Positions 25,406 through 34,783 of a DNA stretch of 64,000 bases are shown here, piece after piece. Positions within the stretch are counted from its first letter, which is position 1, and the number at the start of each line of letters is the position of its first letter. This DNA comes from Amycolatopsis cihanbeyliensis (GTDB lineage Bacteria > Actinomycetota > Actinomycetes > Mycobacteriales > Pseudonocardiaceae), in the NCBI RefSeq assembly GCF_006715045.1, contig NZ_VFML01000001.1:4742501-4806500 (forward strand). The letters are read 5' to 3'. Made by a program: the position numbers and the translations under genes. The notes beneath the pieces are model-generated. The model saw nothing but the letters and a program-made list of their open reading frames with translations, had not been told where the DNA came from and ran no database searches.

Positions 25406-26335
25406 TCAGGCCGGTGGAACCTGCCCCATCCGGTCCACCACCGCGTAGCGAACCGTTCCCTCGCTCTCCTTCCCCTGGCCGCGGTGGCCGATCACGAGGC
25501 CGGTGTCCGGGGCGACCAGCGCCTCGGTGGAGCGCCGGCCGTCCACCCACGGCATCTCGACGGAGATCGCCGGCCTGCCGTCCTCGGTGAACGCGCCGGG
25601 GGCGATCGCGACATGCGGTAGGTGGCCCAGTACCCGGTACAGGCCGGCTCGTAGTGGTGCGGGCGTGGAGCCGTCCAGCATCCGGACGATGTTCTCGAAC
25701 ATCGCCGTTGCCTGGTCCGCGCGGTAGCGGACCTCCCGGCGCAGGAACTCGTACAGGGCCTTCGGATCTCGGGGAAGCCGTTCGAAGGTGGACTGCGACG
25801 GCAGCAGTACGTCCCCGGCGGACTCGAAGCCGCCCTCGGCGCGTATCTCGTCCCCGGATGGAATGATCCTCAGCCATTCCGCGGCGCGGTTCTTCGGGAC
25901 CCAGGTCCGGGTTGGTTCCTCGGGCGCCTCGCCGCTGATCCACCCCGTCTCCTCCAGGTAGAGGTACTGCCCGGGTTGCGGCGGGATGTCCGTCACCCGG
26001 TCGGCCAACTCGCCCGCCCGGTTCAGCGGCTCGGCGGGCATGGGCGGCAGCACCCGGCTCTCCGGGCCGGTCTCCGCCACCGGCGCCTTGGCCTCGTCCC
26101 CGGTCAGCGATACCGCGGCAACCCCCGCTCCGGCTATGGCTACCGTTGCCGCGGCGGCCACCGGAAGCAGCCGCCCCCGAAACGGCTGCCTCCGGGCCTG
26201 CCGCCGCGGCACCACCCCCTTACCCCCGGTCGCGGCGACCAGCTGGGCACGTCCCTCTGCGAAAGCCCGCTCACTCATCTCCGGCACGTCGGCGCGCAGG
26301 CTGCGCACTACATTCAAGTCCAGGTCATCAGGCAC
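25406..26335 (-). CDS. CU044_5270-family membrane-anchored protein, probable sigma-factor partner
   Basis: 309 residues. The N-terminal part is cytosolic (to about 50), followed by one membrane segment (LLPVAAAATVAIAGAGVAAV) and a long extracytosolic domain with Trp and Pro motifs (GQYLYLEETGWISGE; TRTWVPKNRAAEWLR). Members typically follow an ECF-like sigma gene and probably act as its regulator. Its start overlaps the sigma gene stop by 8 bases. It converges on the moaD-like gene. Confidence 0.8.
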   Translation of the reverse strand: MPDDLDLNVVRSLRADVPEMSERAFAEGRAQLVAATGGKGVVPRRQARRQPFRGRLLPVAAAATVAIAGAGVAAVSLTGDEAKAPVAETGPESRVLPPMPAEPLNRAGELADRVTDIPPQPGQYLYLEETGWISGEAPEEPTRTWVPKNRAAEWLRIIPSGDEIRAEGGFESAGDVLLPSQSTFERLPRDPKALYEFLRREVRYRADQATAMFENIVRMLDGSTPAPLRAGLYRVLGHLPHVAIAPGAFTEDGRPAISVEMPWVDGRRSTEALVAPDTGLVIGHRGQGKESEGTVRYAVVDRMGQVPPA

Positions 26336-26909
26336 GGTCGTCCTCCGAAATGACGAGATGACGGCGCAGGGTGGTGCGGGCGCGGTGCAACCGGGTCCGT
26401 GCGGTGTGGGCGTGGATGCCCAGCGCGGTGGCGGCCTCGGCCGGGGTCAGGTCCGCCCAGGCCACCAGCAGCAGGACATCCCGCTCCTGTGGGCGCAGCT
26501 CGGCGATGACCCCGGCGACCCGCCGGACCTGCTCCCCGGCGTCCGCCCGTTCGGCGGCGACCACGTCCGGTGGCTCCGGTGTGCCGGCCCGCGTCCCCTC
26601 CCTCGTCACCGCGCGCAGCGCGCGGACCTCTGCCCGCGCGTGCCTGCGGGCGAGGTTGGTCGCGATGCCGAACAGCCAGGCGCGGGCCGAGGCCCTGGCG
26701 GGGTCGTAGCCGTCCCGCTGCCGCCACGCGGTGAGGAAGGTCTCGGCGACGAGGTCGTCCGCGGTGGCGGAGTCCAGCCTGCGGGCGAGGTAACCGTGCA
26801 GCGACCGGGCGTGGGCGTCGTACAGCTTGGTCAGAACCGCCCCAGCCGAGCTCCCGGACAGGTCCGGGTGCTCCAGCTCGCCGTCCGGCCGCGCACGCAT
26901 CGACGTCAC
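26328..26909 (-). CDS. ECF-type RNA polymerase sigma factor
   Basis: 193 residues. Region 2 is LYDAHARSLHGYLARRLDS...DDLVAETFLTAWRQ (about 28-65), and ARAWLFGIATNLARRHAR follows. Region 4 is LRPQERDVLLLVAWADLTPAEAATALGI with HTARTRLHRAR (about 135-180). It recruits RNA polymerase to a small regulon, presumably together with its own operon. The overlapping CU044_5270 gene is the likely regulator. Confidence 0.9.
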   Translation of the reverse strand: MTSMRARPDGELEHPDLSGSSAGAVLTKLYDAHARSLHGYLARRLDSATADDLVAETFLTAWRQRDGYDPARASARAWLFGIATNLARRHARAEVRALRAVTREGTRAGTPEPPDVVAAERADAGEQVRRVAGVIAELRPQERDVLLLVAWADLTPAEAATALGIHAHTARTRLHRARTTLRRHLVISEDDRA

Positions 26910-26951
26910 ATCAGGTATTGCCCGATGGCCGCCGGAGCGTTCCGGCGCTGG

Positions 26952-29483
26952 TCAGCCGGACAGCAGCATGGCGCAGCGGATCAAACCGAGGTGCGAGTAC
27001 GCCTGCGGGTGGTTGCCGAGCGAGCGCTCGGCGATCGGGTCGTACTGCTCCGGCAGCAGCCCGGTCGGGCCCGCGGCGTCCACCAGCTGCTCGAACAGCT
27101 CCTTCGCCTCGGTCCGTCGCCCGGTGAGCAGGTACGCCTCGATCATCCACGCCGCGCACAGGTGGAACCCGCCCTCGTTGCCGGGCAGCCCGTCGTCGCG
27201 CCGGTACCGGTACACCGTCGAGCCGCTGCGCAGCTCCGCCTCGATCGCGGTGACCGTGGACTGGAACCGCTCGTCCTGCGGGTCGAGCAGCCCGGACAGC
27301 CCCACGAACAGGGAGGCCGCGTCCAGGTCGGTGCCGTCGTAGGCGGTGGTGAACGCCTGTACCTCGTCGTTCCAGCCGTGTTCGAGCACGTCCGCCGCGA
27401 TGGTCTCGCGCAGCTCGAGCCAGCCTGCCGGGATCTCCCGGCCGTAGTTCTCGGCGAGCTTGATCGCCCGGTCCAGGGTCTGCCAGCACATCACCCGCGA
27501 GTACACCCGGTGCCGCGGCACGTGCCGTTCCTCCCAGATGCCGTGGTCCGGCTCGTCCCAGCGCCTGGTCACCGCCTCGGCCATGGCGCGCACGAGCTGC
27601 CAGTCGTCGTCGTGCAGCTCGCCGCGTTTGGCCGCGAGGATGACGATCAGCTCCACCACGGGGCCGAACACGTCCAGCTGCACCTGGTGGTTGGCCAGGT
27701 TGCCGACGCGCACCGGGCGGGAGCCCTTGTACCCGGGCAGCGAGTCGATCACGGCCTCGGCGCCGAGCTGGGTCCCGGCCAGCGAGTACAGCGGGTGCAA
27801 CCGCTCCGGCCCGGCCAGCGTGCCGAGCACGCCGTGCAGCCAGCGCAGGTAACCCTCTGCCTCGGCGACCGAGCCGAGGTGCACCAGTTCCCGCACGGTC
27901 ATCGCCGCGTCCCGCACCCAGCAGTAGCGGTAGTCCCAGTTGCGGACCCCGCCGATCTCCTCCGGCAGCGAGGTGGTGGCCGCCGCCATCACGCCGCCGG
28001 TCTCGGTGTCCACCAGCCCGCGCAAGGTCAGCGCGGAGCGGGCCACCAGGTCCGGCTCGATCTCGGGCAGTCGCAGGGTGCGTGCCCACTCGCTCCAGTA
28101 GTCGCCCGCGCGGGCCCTACGGTCCAGTTCGGACAGCTCGTGCGGGCCGAGGTTCGTGGTGCCGCAGCGCAGCTCCAGCACCACCGGCTGCTCCGGAGCC
28201 GGCCGCACCAGCGCGGTCGCGGTGTCGTTGATGCCGTCGCTCTCGATTTCCCAGCGCACGCCGGGGGCACGCAGCACGAACGGCTCCGAGGTGCCGAGCA
28301 CCCGCAGCCCGTCGTGCTCGGGCAGCAGCCGCACCGGCACCCCACCGAACTCCGGTCGCGGCGCGAAGGTCACCGTCGCATCGGTCTCCCCGGTGATCAC
28401 CCGCACCAGGTTGGTCTCGTGTGCCGGGCTGTCCGGCTCGAGGTAGTCGGTGACCAGCAGCCGGGACCAGCGGGTCTCCACCGTCATGGTGTTCGGCAGG
28501 TAGCGCTGCCCTAGTGGCAGCCCGTTGCGCGCCGGCTTGATCGAGAAGTGGCCCGCGCCCGGCCCGCCGAGCAGGTCGGCGAAGACCGCGGGGGCGTCCG
28601 GGCCGGGGTGGCACAGCCAGGTCAGCCGCGCGTCCGGGGTGAGCAGGGCGACCGAACGCTCGCAGGCCAGCATGGAGATCCGCTCGATCGGCGTGGCCTG
28701 CTCGCCGTACAGCCAGTTACGCCGCTCCTCCAGCATGAACGCCAGCACGGTGGCCACGTCCATGGTGTCCGGCACCCGGTAGGTCGCGCGGCTGCGCCCG
28801 TCGCCCACCTTGATCCCCAGGTCGGGGCCGGACAGCCGGGCGAACGCCTTCTCGTCGGTGACGTCGTCGCCGAGGAAGATGGCGGCGGTGGCGCCGACCT
28901 GGTGGCGCAGGGTGTCCAGGGCGTTGCCCTTGTCGGTCTGCACGACCGCGAGCTCGACGACCTCCTTCCCCTCGGTCACCGAGACGCCGCCCCAGGTCGA
29001 AGGTCCACTGTGGACTCTCTCCAGCACGTGCCGGCCCGCGTTCTGCTCAGCCCTGCGGACGTGCACGGCGATGCTGGCCGGCTTGACCTCCAGCGACACC
29101 CCCGGAACGTCCAGCACCAGCTGCTCCAGCTCGGTCTCCAGCCGCTTGTGCAGCTCGCGGGCCTCGGCGTCCAGCGCGTGCACGAACCCGATGTCGAACT
29201 CCGAGCCATGGCTGCCGACCAGATGCACCTCCGCCGGGAGTCTGGACAGGGTCGCCAGGTCACGCAGGGCACGGCCGGAGATCACCGCGGTGGTTGTCTC
29301 GTGCAGCGCGGCCAGCGACCGCAGCGCACCGACCGACTCCGGCAACGGGCGTGCCTCGTCGGGGTTGGCGGTGATCGGAGCCAGCGTGCCGTCGTAGTCA
29401 CAGGCGACCAGCAGGCGCGGCGTCCTGGCGATCTGCATGATCGCACGCCGCAGCTCGGCGGGCAGGGCCTCGGCGGTCAACAC
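26952..29483 (-). CDS. otsB: Trehalose-6-phosphate phosphatase fused to a GH15 glucoamylase-like domain
   Basis: 843 residues. The N-terminal HAD-type OtsB domain (about 1-240) has the nucleophile motif ACDYDGTLAPI, the Lys motif, and FLGDDVTDEKAF. The C-terminal GH15 domain (about 270-840) has RNWDYRYCWVRDAAMTV near 500, catalytic-glutamate regions (EGYLRWLHG; NEGGFHLCAAWMIEAY), and a (alpha/alpha)6 pattern. OtsB frees trehalose; GH15 relatives hydrolyse trehalose or alpha-glucans. It lies 34 bp downstream of otsA. One polypeptide may both make and cleave trehalose. Confidence 0.92.
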   Translation of the reverse strand: MLTAEALPAELRRAIMQIARTPRLLVACDYDGTLAPITANPDEARPLPESVGALRSLAALHETTTAVISGRALRDLATLSRLPAEVHLVGSHGSEFDIGFVHALDAEARELHKRLETELEQLVLDVPGVSLEVKPASIAVHVRRAEQNAGRHVLERVHSGPSTWGGVSVTEGKEVVELAVVQTDKGNALDTLRHQVGATAAIFLGDDVTDEKAFARLSGPDLGIKVGDGRSRATYRVPDTMDVATVLAFMLEERRNWLYGEQATPIERISMLACERSVALLTPDARLTWLCHPGPDAPAVFADLLGGPGAGHFSIKPARNGLPLGQRYLPNTMTVETRWSRLLVTDYLEPDSPAHETNLVRVITGETDATVTFAPRPEFGGVPVRLLPEHDGLRVLGTSEPFVLRAPGVRWEIESDGINDTATALVRPAPEQPVVLELRCGTTNLGPHELSELDRRARAGDYWSEWARTLRLPEIEPDLVARSALTLRGLVDTETGGVMAAATTSLPEEIGGVRNWDYRYCWVRDAAMTVRELVHLGSVAEAEGYLRWLHGVLGTLAGPERLHPLYSLAGTQLGAEAVIDSLPGYKGSRPVRVGNLANHQVQLDVFGPVVELIVILAAKRGELHDDDWQLVRAMAEAVTRRWDEPDHGIWEERHVPRHRVYSRVMCWQTLDRAIKLAENYGREIPAGWLELRETIAADVLEHGWNDEVQAFTTAYDGTDLDAASLFVGLSGLLDPQDERFQSTVTAIEAELRSGSTVYRYRRDDGLPGNEGGFHLCAAWMIEAYLLTGRRTEAKELFEQLVDAAGPTGLLPEQYDPIAERSLGNHPQAYSHLGLIRCAMLLSG

Positions 29484-29517
29484 TCCTCCTTAAGGAGCTT
29501 CGCAGGGTGATGGGAAC

Positions 29518-30969
29518 TCAGCTGGTCGGCTCGGTCCCGAGGGCTTCAAGGAACGAGCGCGCCCACCTGTCGACGTCGTGGGTGAGGACCTGTCGACGTA
29601 AGGCGCGCATCCTACGCCGGCCCTCGGCTGGGTCGAGCGTAATGGCAGCCTCCAGTGCGTTCTTCACCCCGTCGAGATCATGGGGGTTGACCAGGAAGGC
29701 GCTGCTCAGCTCCGCGGCGGCGCCCGCGAACTCGGACAAGACGAGCGCTCCCCCCAGGTCGTGTCGGCAGGCGACGTACTCCTTGCAGACCAGGTTCATC
29801 CCATCGCGCAGTGGGGTCACCACCATCACGTCGGCAGCGGAGAAGAACGCGGCCAGTTCGGTGCGGTTCACCGACTGGTGTAAATAGTGCACGACGGGGT
29901 GCCCGACGCGGGCGAACTCCCCGTTAATCCGGCCCACCATTTGTTCGATGTCGCTGCGCATCCGCTGGTAGTGCTCCACCCGCTCGCGGCTGGGGGTGGC
30001 CAACTGGACGAAGGTGACGTCCTCCGCGCTGATCCGGCCCTCGTGCAGCAACTCGTGCAGTGCCTGTAGCCGCAGGTCGATGCCTTTGGTGTAGTCCAGC
30101 CGGTCGACCCCGAGCAGGATGGTCTTCGGGTTGCCCAGCTCGGCGCGCACCTGGGCGGCCCGGTCGGCGACGTGCTTGCTGCGGGCGACGTTGTCCAGGC
30201 CAGGCGCGTCGATCGAGATGGGGAAGGAGCCGACCCGCACGATGCGGTCGCCGACCTGGACCATGCCCGGCCGGGAGCGCACCCCCACGGCACCCCGGCT
30301 CGGTTCCAGGCCGATCAGCTGCCTGGCCAGCCACAGGAAGTTCTGCGCCCCGCCGGGCCGGTGGAATCCGACCAGATCGGCGCCGATCAGCCCGCGCACG
30401 ATCTCCGCTCGCCACGGCAGCTGCATGAACAGCTCCACCGGCGGGAACGGGATGTGCAGGAAGAAGCCGATACGCAGGTCGGGGCGCAACTCGCGCAGTA
30501 TGCTGGGCACCAGCTGGAGCTGGTAGTCCTGCACCCATACGGTCGCGCCCTGGCCGGCGACCTGCGCGCTGGCCTCGGCGAAGCGCTGGTTCACCCGGAC
30601 GTAGCTCTCCCACCAGCCGCGGTCGAACACCGGGCGGGCGACCACGTCGTGGTACAGCGGCCAGAGCGTGGCGTTGGAGAAGCCCTCGTAGTAGTCCCGG
30701 ACCTCATCGCTGGTGAGCCGCACCGGGTGCAGGATCAGGCCCTCGTCGACGAACTCGTCCACCTCGACGTCGGGCACCCCCGGCCAGCCGACCCAGGCCC
30801 CCCTGCGGGAGCGTAGGAACGGCTCCAGCGCGGAGACCAGGCCGCCGGGGCTCTGGGTCCAGCGCTGCGTGCCATCGGCGGAACGTTCGAGGTCGACTGG
30901 TAGCCGGTTGGCCACCACCACGAACTCCGCCGCCGTGCGTTCTGGCTCGGTGCTCTCCGGGGGTGCCAT
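29518..30969 (-). CDS. otsA: Alpha,alpha-trehalose-phosphate synthase
   Basis: About 483 residues, a GT20 enzyme. [11 protein letters not shown] starts the core, [12 protein letters not shown] binds UDP-glucose, [11 protein letters not shown] and [14 protein letters not shown] follow, and the nucleotide-sugar site includes [14 protein letters not shown] and [11 protein letters not shown]. It makes trehalose-6-phosphate from UDP-glucose (or a related donor) and glucose-6-phosphate. ATG at 30969 fits the family; a TTG at 31014 would add 15 residues. It is in an operon with otsB-GH15. Confidence 0.95.
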   Translation of the reverse strand: MAPPESTEPERTAAEFVVVANRLPVDLERSADGTQRWTQSPGGLVSALEPFLRSRRGAWVGWPGVPDVEVDEFVDEGLILHPVRLTSDEVRDYYEGFSNATLWPLYHDVVARPVFDRGWWESYVRVNQRFAEASAQVAGQGATVWVQDYQLQLVPSILRELRPDLRIGFFLHIPFPPVELFMQLPWRAEIVRGLIGADLVGFHRPGGAQNFLWLARQLIGLEPSRGAVGVRSRPGMVQVGDRIVRVGSFPISIDAPGLDNVARSKHVADRAAQVRAELGNPKTILLGVDRLDYTKGIDLRLQALHELLHEGRISAEDVTFVQLATPSRERVEHYQRMRSDIEQMVGRINGEFARVGHPVVHYLHQSVNRTELAAFFSAADVMVVTPLRDGMNLVCKEYVACRHDLGGALVLSEFAGAAAELSSAFLVNPHDLDGVKNALEAAITLDPAEGRRRMRALRRQVLTHDVDRWARSFLEALGTEPTS

Positions 30970-31056
30970 ACCACGAACAGTATCCGGTGCGGCTCCGGCA
31001 TGAGATGTGAGCAATCCAGCAGCACAACACTCTTTCAGTCGAGTGCGCCGGGTAGC

Positions 31057-32574
31057 TCAGTCGAGCCGGCGGCTCTGCCGCAGCGGCCCGGCCATCCGCG
31101 GCCCGGACAGCCTGCGTTCCAGCCTGCCCAGGCCGGTGCGCAACGGCTGGGCCAGGTACTCGCCGAGGACCACGCCCGCGGCCAGGGCGAGCCCGATCGC
31201 GACCGCCGTCATCAGCGTGACGATGGCGCCGCTCTGGATGAGCATGTACAGGCCGCGGTAGGTGGCCAGACCGGGCAGCAGCGGGGTGATCCCGGACACC
31301 GCGACCACCAGCGGGGTCACCTTGAGCCTGCGCGCGAGTACCCCGCCGCCCAGCCCGACCAGGGTGGCCGCGACCGCTGAGGCGGTGATCTGGTTCGCCT
31401 CGAGCAGCCGCAGGGTGCCGTAGGCCGCCGCGCCGACCGTGCCCGCCACGCTGGCCACCAGCAGCGGCCGGAAGCGGGAGTAGGAGGCCAGCGCGAAGCA
31501 GGCCGCCGCGCCGGACCCCCCCATGATCATCACGGGCAGCTCGAACCGGGTCATGGTGTCCGCGAGCGCGGGGGAGGAGCTGGTGATGCCGAGCGTGTCC
31601 GCGATGTTGATGGCGATGGCCACACCGGTGATCAGCCCGGCGCTCATCATCGCCACCTCCATCGAGCGGCCGGCCGCGGTGACGTAATACCCGGTGATCG
31701 CGTCCTGCACGGCCGACACCGTGGACAAACCGGACAGCAACACGGTGATCGCGGCGGCAACGACCAGCGTCGGTCGCTCCAGCGGCAGTATCTTGAAGTG
31801 CACCAGCACGGTGGCCGCCATGGTGGCGATCAACCCGCCGATGGCCTGCTGGAAGAAGAACGGCAGGGCGTACTTGTTCAGCAGCCTGCCGAACCGGTCG
31901 ACCACGGAGCTGATCACGAACGCGGCCAGCGCGGTCCAGACGTTGCCGCCGATGATCAGCGAGATGAACGCGGCCATCCCGCCCCAGGCCAGCGTGGAGA
32001 TCCAGCGCGGGTAGGGATGCGGGGCGTCGTAGATCCGCTGCAGCTCGGTGGAGGCCTCCTCGACGCTGATCCGGCCGCGGGTGATCCACTGCACCAACTG
32101 CTCGGTGGCGGTGAGCCTGCTGTAGTCCAGGCTGCGGCCACGGACCACCCGCAGTGCGGTGACCGGAGGCAGGTCGGACCCGCGGTGGCAGGTGATGGTG
32201 ATCGAGGTGAAGATCACGTCGACCTCGCAGTGCGGCAGGCCGAGCGCCTGGGTCACCGCGAGCATGGTGGCCGTCACGTCGGAGGCACCGGCCCCGCTGA
32301 GCATCTGCACCTCGCCGATCCGCAGCGCGAGGTCCAGTACGAAGTGGACGGTGCTCTCGTCGGGCAGCATGGGACCGATGGCGGCGTCGGTGTCCACCGC
32401 GGGCTGCTCACCGGTCGGCGCCTCCAGCACGTGCCACGCCCGGCTGCGGGCCGTGCGCCCGTGACGCCGGTTCGCGGTCCGGTTGTCCGGCCCGTGCTCG
32501 TCCTGCGGCGGCTCGAGCACCTGCCATACGTTCTTGCGGTTTCCGGGCGTCCTGGCCCGTTGCCTGGCCTTCAC
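31057..32574 (-). CDS. Threonine/serine exporter (ThrE) family protein
   Basis: 505 residues. A long hydrophilic N-terminus (about 1-75) carries two similar WQVLEPP / WHVLEAP motifs, presumably an internal duplication. A ThrE domain (ALRIGEVQMLSGAGASDVTATM) follows, then about 10 membrane segments in two halves. ThrE exports threonine and serine with proton antiport in Corynebacterium; here specificity is by family only. It lies alone between otsA and tRNA-Thr. Confidence 0.9.
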   Translation of the reverse strand: MKARQRARTPGNRKNVWQVLEPPQDEHGPDNRTANRRHGRTARSRAWHVLEAPTGEQPAVDTDAAIGPMLPDESTVHFVLDLALRIGEVQMLSGAGASDVTATMLAVTQALGLPHCEVDVIFTSITITCHRGSDLPPVTALRVVRGRSLDYSRLTATEQLVQWITRGRISVEEASTELQRIYDAPHPYPRWISTLAWGGMAAFISLIIGGNVWTALAAFVISSVVDRFGRLLNKYALPFFFQQAIGGLIATMAATVLVHFKILPLERPTLVVAAAITVLLSGLSTVSAVQDAITGYYVTAAGRSMEVAMMSAGLITGVAIAINIADTLGITSSSPALADTMTRFELPVMIMGGSGAAACFALASYSRFRPLLVASVAGTVGAAAYGTLRLLEANQITASAVAATLVGLGGGVLARRLKVTPLVVAVSGITPLLPGLATYRGLYMLIQSGAIVTLMTAVAIGLALAAGVVLGEYLAQPLRTGLGRLERRLSGPRMAGPLRQSRRLD

Positions 32575-32748
32575 GACGGTTCACCTCCCCACTCAGTCCC
32601 GTGATTCCCGCTGACCATCGACCTCCATTGTCCGACCGTTGCACGGTGTGAGCAGTGGCGTCCACCACAGACCCGCGGAGGTCATGCGGGCGCGTCGGCC
32701 GCCGGCTCACCGTGGCCGATACACTTGACACCGCGTTGACACGCGCCC

Positions 32749-32821
32749 GCCGGTATAGCTCAGTTGGCAGAGCATCCGCCTTGTAAGCGGAAGGTCAGGG
32801 GTTCGAGCCCCCTTGCCGGCT
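32749..32821 (+). tRNA. tRNA-Thr (anticodon TGT)
   Basis: A 73-base cloverleaf. Acceptor arms GCCGGTA and TGCCGGC pair with one wobble. The D-arm is AGCTCAGTTGGCAGAGC, the anticodon stem TCCGC/GCGGA holds loop CTTGTAA with anticodon TGT, and the T-arm GGGGTTCGAGCCCC is intact. The discriminator is T and CCA is not encoded. It reads ACA/ACG threonine codons. Confidence 0.97.
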
Positions 32822-32930
32822 CCGGTACCTCCACGGCGACCCGGTGACCTCCCGGGTCGCGCCGGCACAGGGCAGCGGCGGGCATGCGCGCGCCGGATCG
32901 GAATCAGGGCTGTAACAGAATCGGCGCGAG

Positions 32931-33650
32931 GTGCGGACGGTCTCGGCACAAACCTGGTCGATCATGGGCAGGGTGTCTTCGAACTCGCTGTACTTCAGGA
33001 CGGGTGCCGACCGGGGCCGGGTCAAGCGGCTGCTGGTGACCGCGCTGGGCTGCCTGTCCGCACTGGGACTGATCTGCCTGGTGTTCGTCGGGACGCGTGC
33101 GGGCCAGGCCCTGGAGCAGGAGCTGCTGCCAGGTGGCGGATTCGGGCGACCGACCGTGCTGCTCGAGCCCGCACGTGTCGTGCTGTCCGTCTTCGGGAAG
33201 CCGCCCGTGCTGGGCGCGCTCCTCGGGCTGGTGCTGTTGGCGGGCGTGCTGCTCGGTCGGTGGCGCGCGGCCGTGGCGGGGGTCGGCCTGTTCCTGGTCT
33301 CGGTGGTCGCCGCGCGCTCGCTCAAGCTGCTGGTACCCCGTCCCGACCTCGACGTTGCGGGCTCGACGACGCACAACAGTTTTCCCAGCGGCCACGTCGC
33401 GGCCGCGATGGCCCTGCTGCTGGCCTTGCTGTTCGCTTCGCCCGCTCGCGCCCGCTGGTGGGTGGCCGTCCCCGGCATGGTCGGTGTGGTCGTGATCGGC
33501 CTGGCCACCATGATCGCGGGTTGGCATCGGCCCAGTGACGTGCTCGGCAGCGTGCTGCTGGTCGCCGCACTGGGCTGCCTGCTGGCGGCGGCGCTGCTCG
33601 GGCCGCTCGCGGGGCGCCGGGTGTCGGGTATGGACGGAGCGCGAGGTTGA
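32931..33650 (+). CDS. PAP2-family phosphatase
   Basis: 239 residues or 228 if ATG at 32964 is used; GTG at 32931 has a weak GAGG before it. Five to six membrane segments. The PAP2 signature is complete: KLLVPRPDLD (motif 1, K-x6-RP), SFPSGH (motif 2) and AGWHRPSDVLG (motif 3; Gly-Trp replaces the usual Ser-Arg). Such enzymes remove phosphate from lipid phosphates or undecaprenyl pyrophosphate at the membrane. Confidence 0.88.
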   Translation: MRTVSAQTWSIMGRVSSNSLYFRTGADRGRVKRLLVTALGCLSALGLICLVFVGTRAGQALEQELLPGGGFGRPTVLLEPARVVLSVFGKPPVLGALLGLVLLAGVLLGRWRAAVAGVGLFLVSVVAARSLKLLVPRPDLDVAGSTTHNSFPSGHVAAAMALLLALLFASPARARWWVAVPGMVGVVVIGLATMIAGWHRPSDVLGSVLLVAALGCLLAAALLGPLAGRRVSGMDGARG

Positions 33651-33797
33651 CACGCGATCGTCCGGAAACCGGCCCGGGCTCGGCCGGGCACGCCGCGGTG
33701 GATGCCCCGGAACTACAGTTAGCGGGCTAAACGTAGTTCCGGGTCGGGGGCGGTGAGTGTTGACCTCGACTTAGGTTCAGGTGCGAGGCTGGTTCCC

Positions 33798-34625
33798 ATG
33801 ACCACACCGACGCTGGAGCTCACCGAGACGCGGGACTGGAACATCGGAGCCGTCGACCTGGACGCCTACCTGGAACGGATCGGCCACCCGCTGGTCGCGC
33901 CGGCGGCGGAGGCACTGCGCTCACTGCACGAGGCGCATATCCGCGCGATCCCGTTCGAGAACCTGGACGTGGTGCTCGGCAAGCACCCCGGGCTGGACCT
34001 CGGCGTGGTGGCCGACAAGCTGGTGCACCGGCGCCGGGGCGGCTACTGCTACGAGCACGGGTTGCTGTTCGCCGCCGTGCTCGAGCGGCTGGGGTACACC
34101 GTGCACCGGCGGATGGCGCGGGTGCAGCCGCACCGGTCGGGGCTGCGTACGCATATGACCCTGGCCGTGCACGCCGAGGGCACCGACTACCTCACCGATG
34201 TCGGATTCGGCGCGGGAATGATGTACCCGATGCCGCTGCGGGACGGCGCCGAGGTCGACCAGGCCGGCTGGCCGCACCGGATCGTCCGGCAGGGGAACCT
34301 GTGGGCGCTGACCAAGCGGAACGGGGACGAGTGGGAGGTGCTGCACGTCTCGGACGAGTCGCCGCAGCGGCCGGTCGACTACGAGGTCGCGCACCATTAC
34401 GTGTCCACCCACCCCCGCTCGCCGTTCACCGGGCAGCTGGTCGTGATGCGGCTGGATCACGGGGTCAACCGCCGCCTGGTCGGTGACGAGCTGACCGTCG
34501 AGTGGGCGAGCGGGCGGACGGAACGGACCCGGGTCCTGCCCGAGCGGCTCGCCGGGACCCTGCGCGATCTCGACCTCGAGCCGGAACCGGAGGACCTGGC
34601 CGGGCTGCGCGCCCACCTGTCGTAA
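33798..34625 (+). CDS. nat: Arylamine N-acetyltransferase
   Basis: 275 residues, the family length. The catalytic triad is visible: Cys in RRGGYCYEHGLLF near 78, His in TLAVHAEG near 117, and Asp in LTDVGFGAGM near 132; IPFENLDVVLG precedes it. It acetylates arylamines and hydrazines from acetyl-CoA. ATG at 33798 starts 14 codons before the NAT core. It is a single gene in this window, without the mycobacterial cholesterol-catabolism neighbours. Confidence 0.93.
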   Translation: MTTPTLELTETRDWNIGAVDLDAYLERIGHPLVAPAAEALRSLHEAHIRAIPFENLDVVLGKHPGLDLGVVADKLVHRRRGGYCYEHGLLFAAVLERLGYTVHRRMARVQPHRSGLRTHMTLAVHAEGTDYLTDVGFGAGMMYPMPLRDGAEVDQAGWPHRIVRQGNLWALTKRNGDEWEVLHVSDESPQRPVDYEVAHHYVSTHPRSPFTGQLVVMRLDHGVNRRLVGDELTVEWASGRTERTRVLPERLAGTLRDLDLEPEPEDLAGLRAHLS

Positions 34626-34664
34626 CCACTCGGTCGGGTGGGGCTCGGGTGGGGCTCGGATGGG

Positions 34665-34693
34665 ACAAGACAAAATCTGGTCAGAAGTCTTGT
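34665..34693. promoter_or_regulatory. 7-bp inverted repeat before the secreted lipase gene
   Basis: ACAAGAC (34665-34671) and GTCTTGT (34687-34693) are separated by 15 bp, in the 158-bp gap before the lipase. The surrounding DNA is unusually AT-rich for this genome. It is an operator candidate or a weak hairpin after nat; no regulator can be assigned. Confidence 0.4.
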
Positions 34694-34783
34694 TGGATAA
34701 GCCGCGGGCGGGTTACTGTCCGGTACACGTCCCGCTCGCGTCCCCGAGCAGCGGATTCGGTGTCCCCACGGAAGGTGGCAACG

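Noticed and set aside
26000..28514. Very long open frames opposite real genes (also at 9274-11292, 37324-40170 and 47859-50165)
   Set aside because: They mirror the codon bias of the opposite-strand genes, are rich in Arg, Pro, Gly and His, and show no family motifs.
32725..32741. Two TTGACA motifs as tRNA-Thr promoter
   Set aside because: No -10 element follows at a proper distance before the tRNA start; one copy lies only 8 bp from it.
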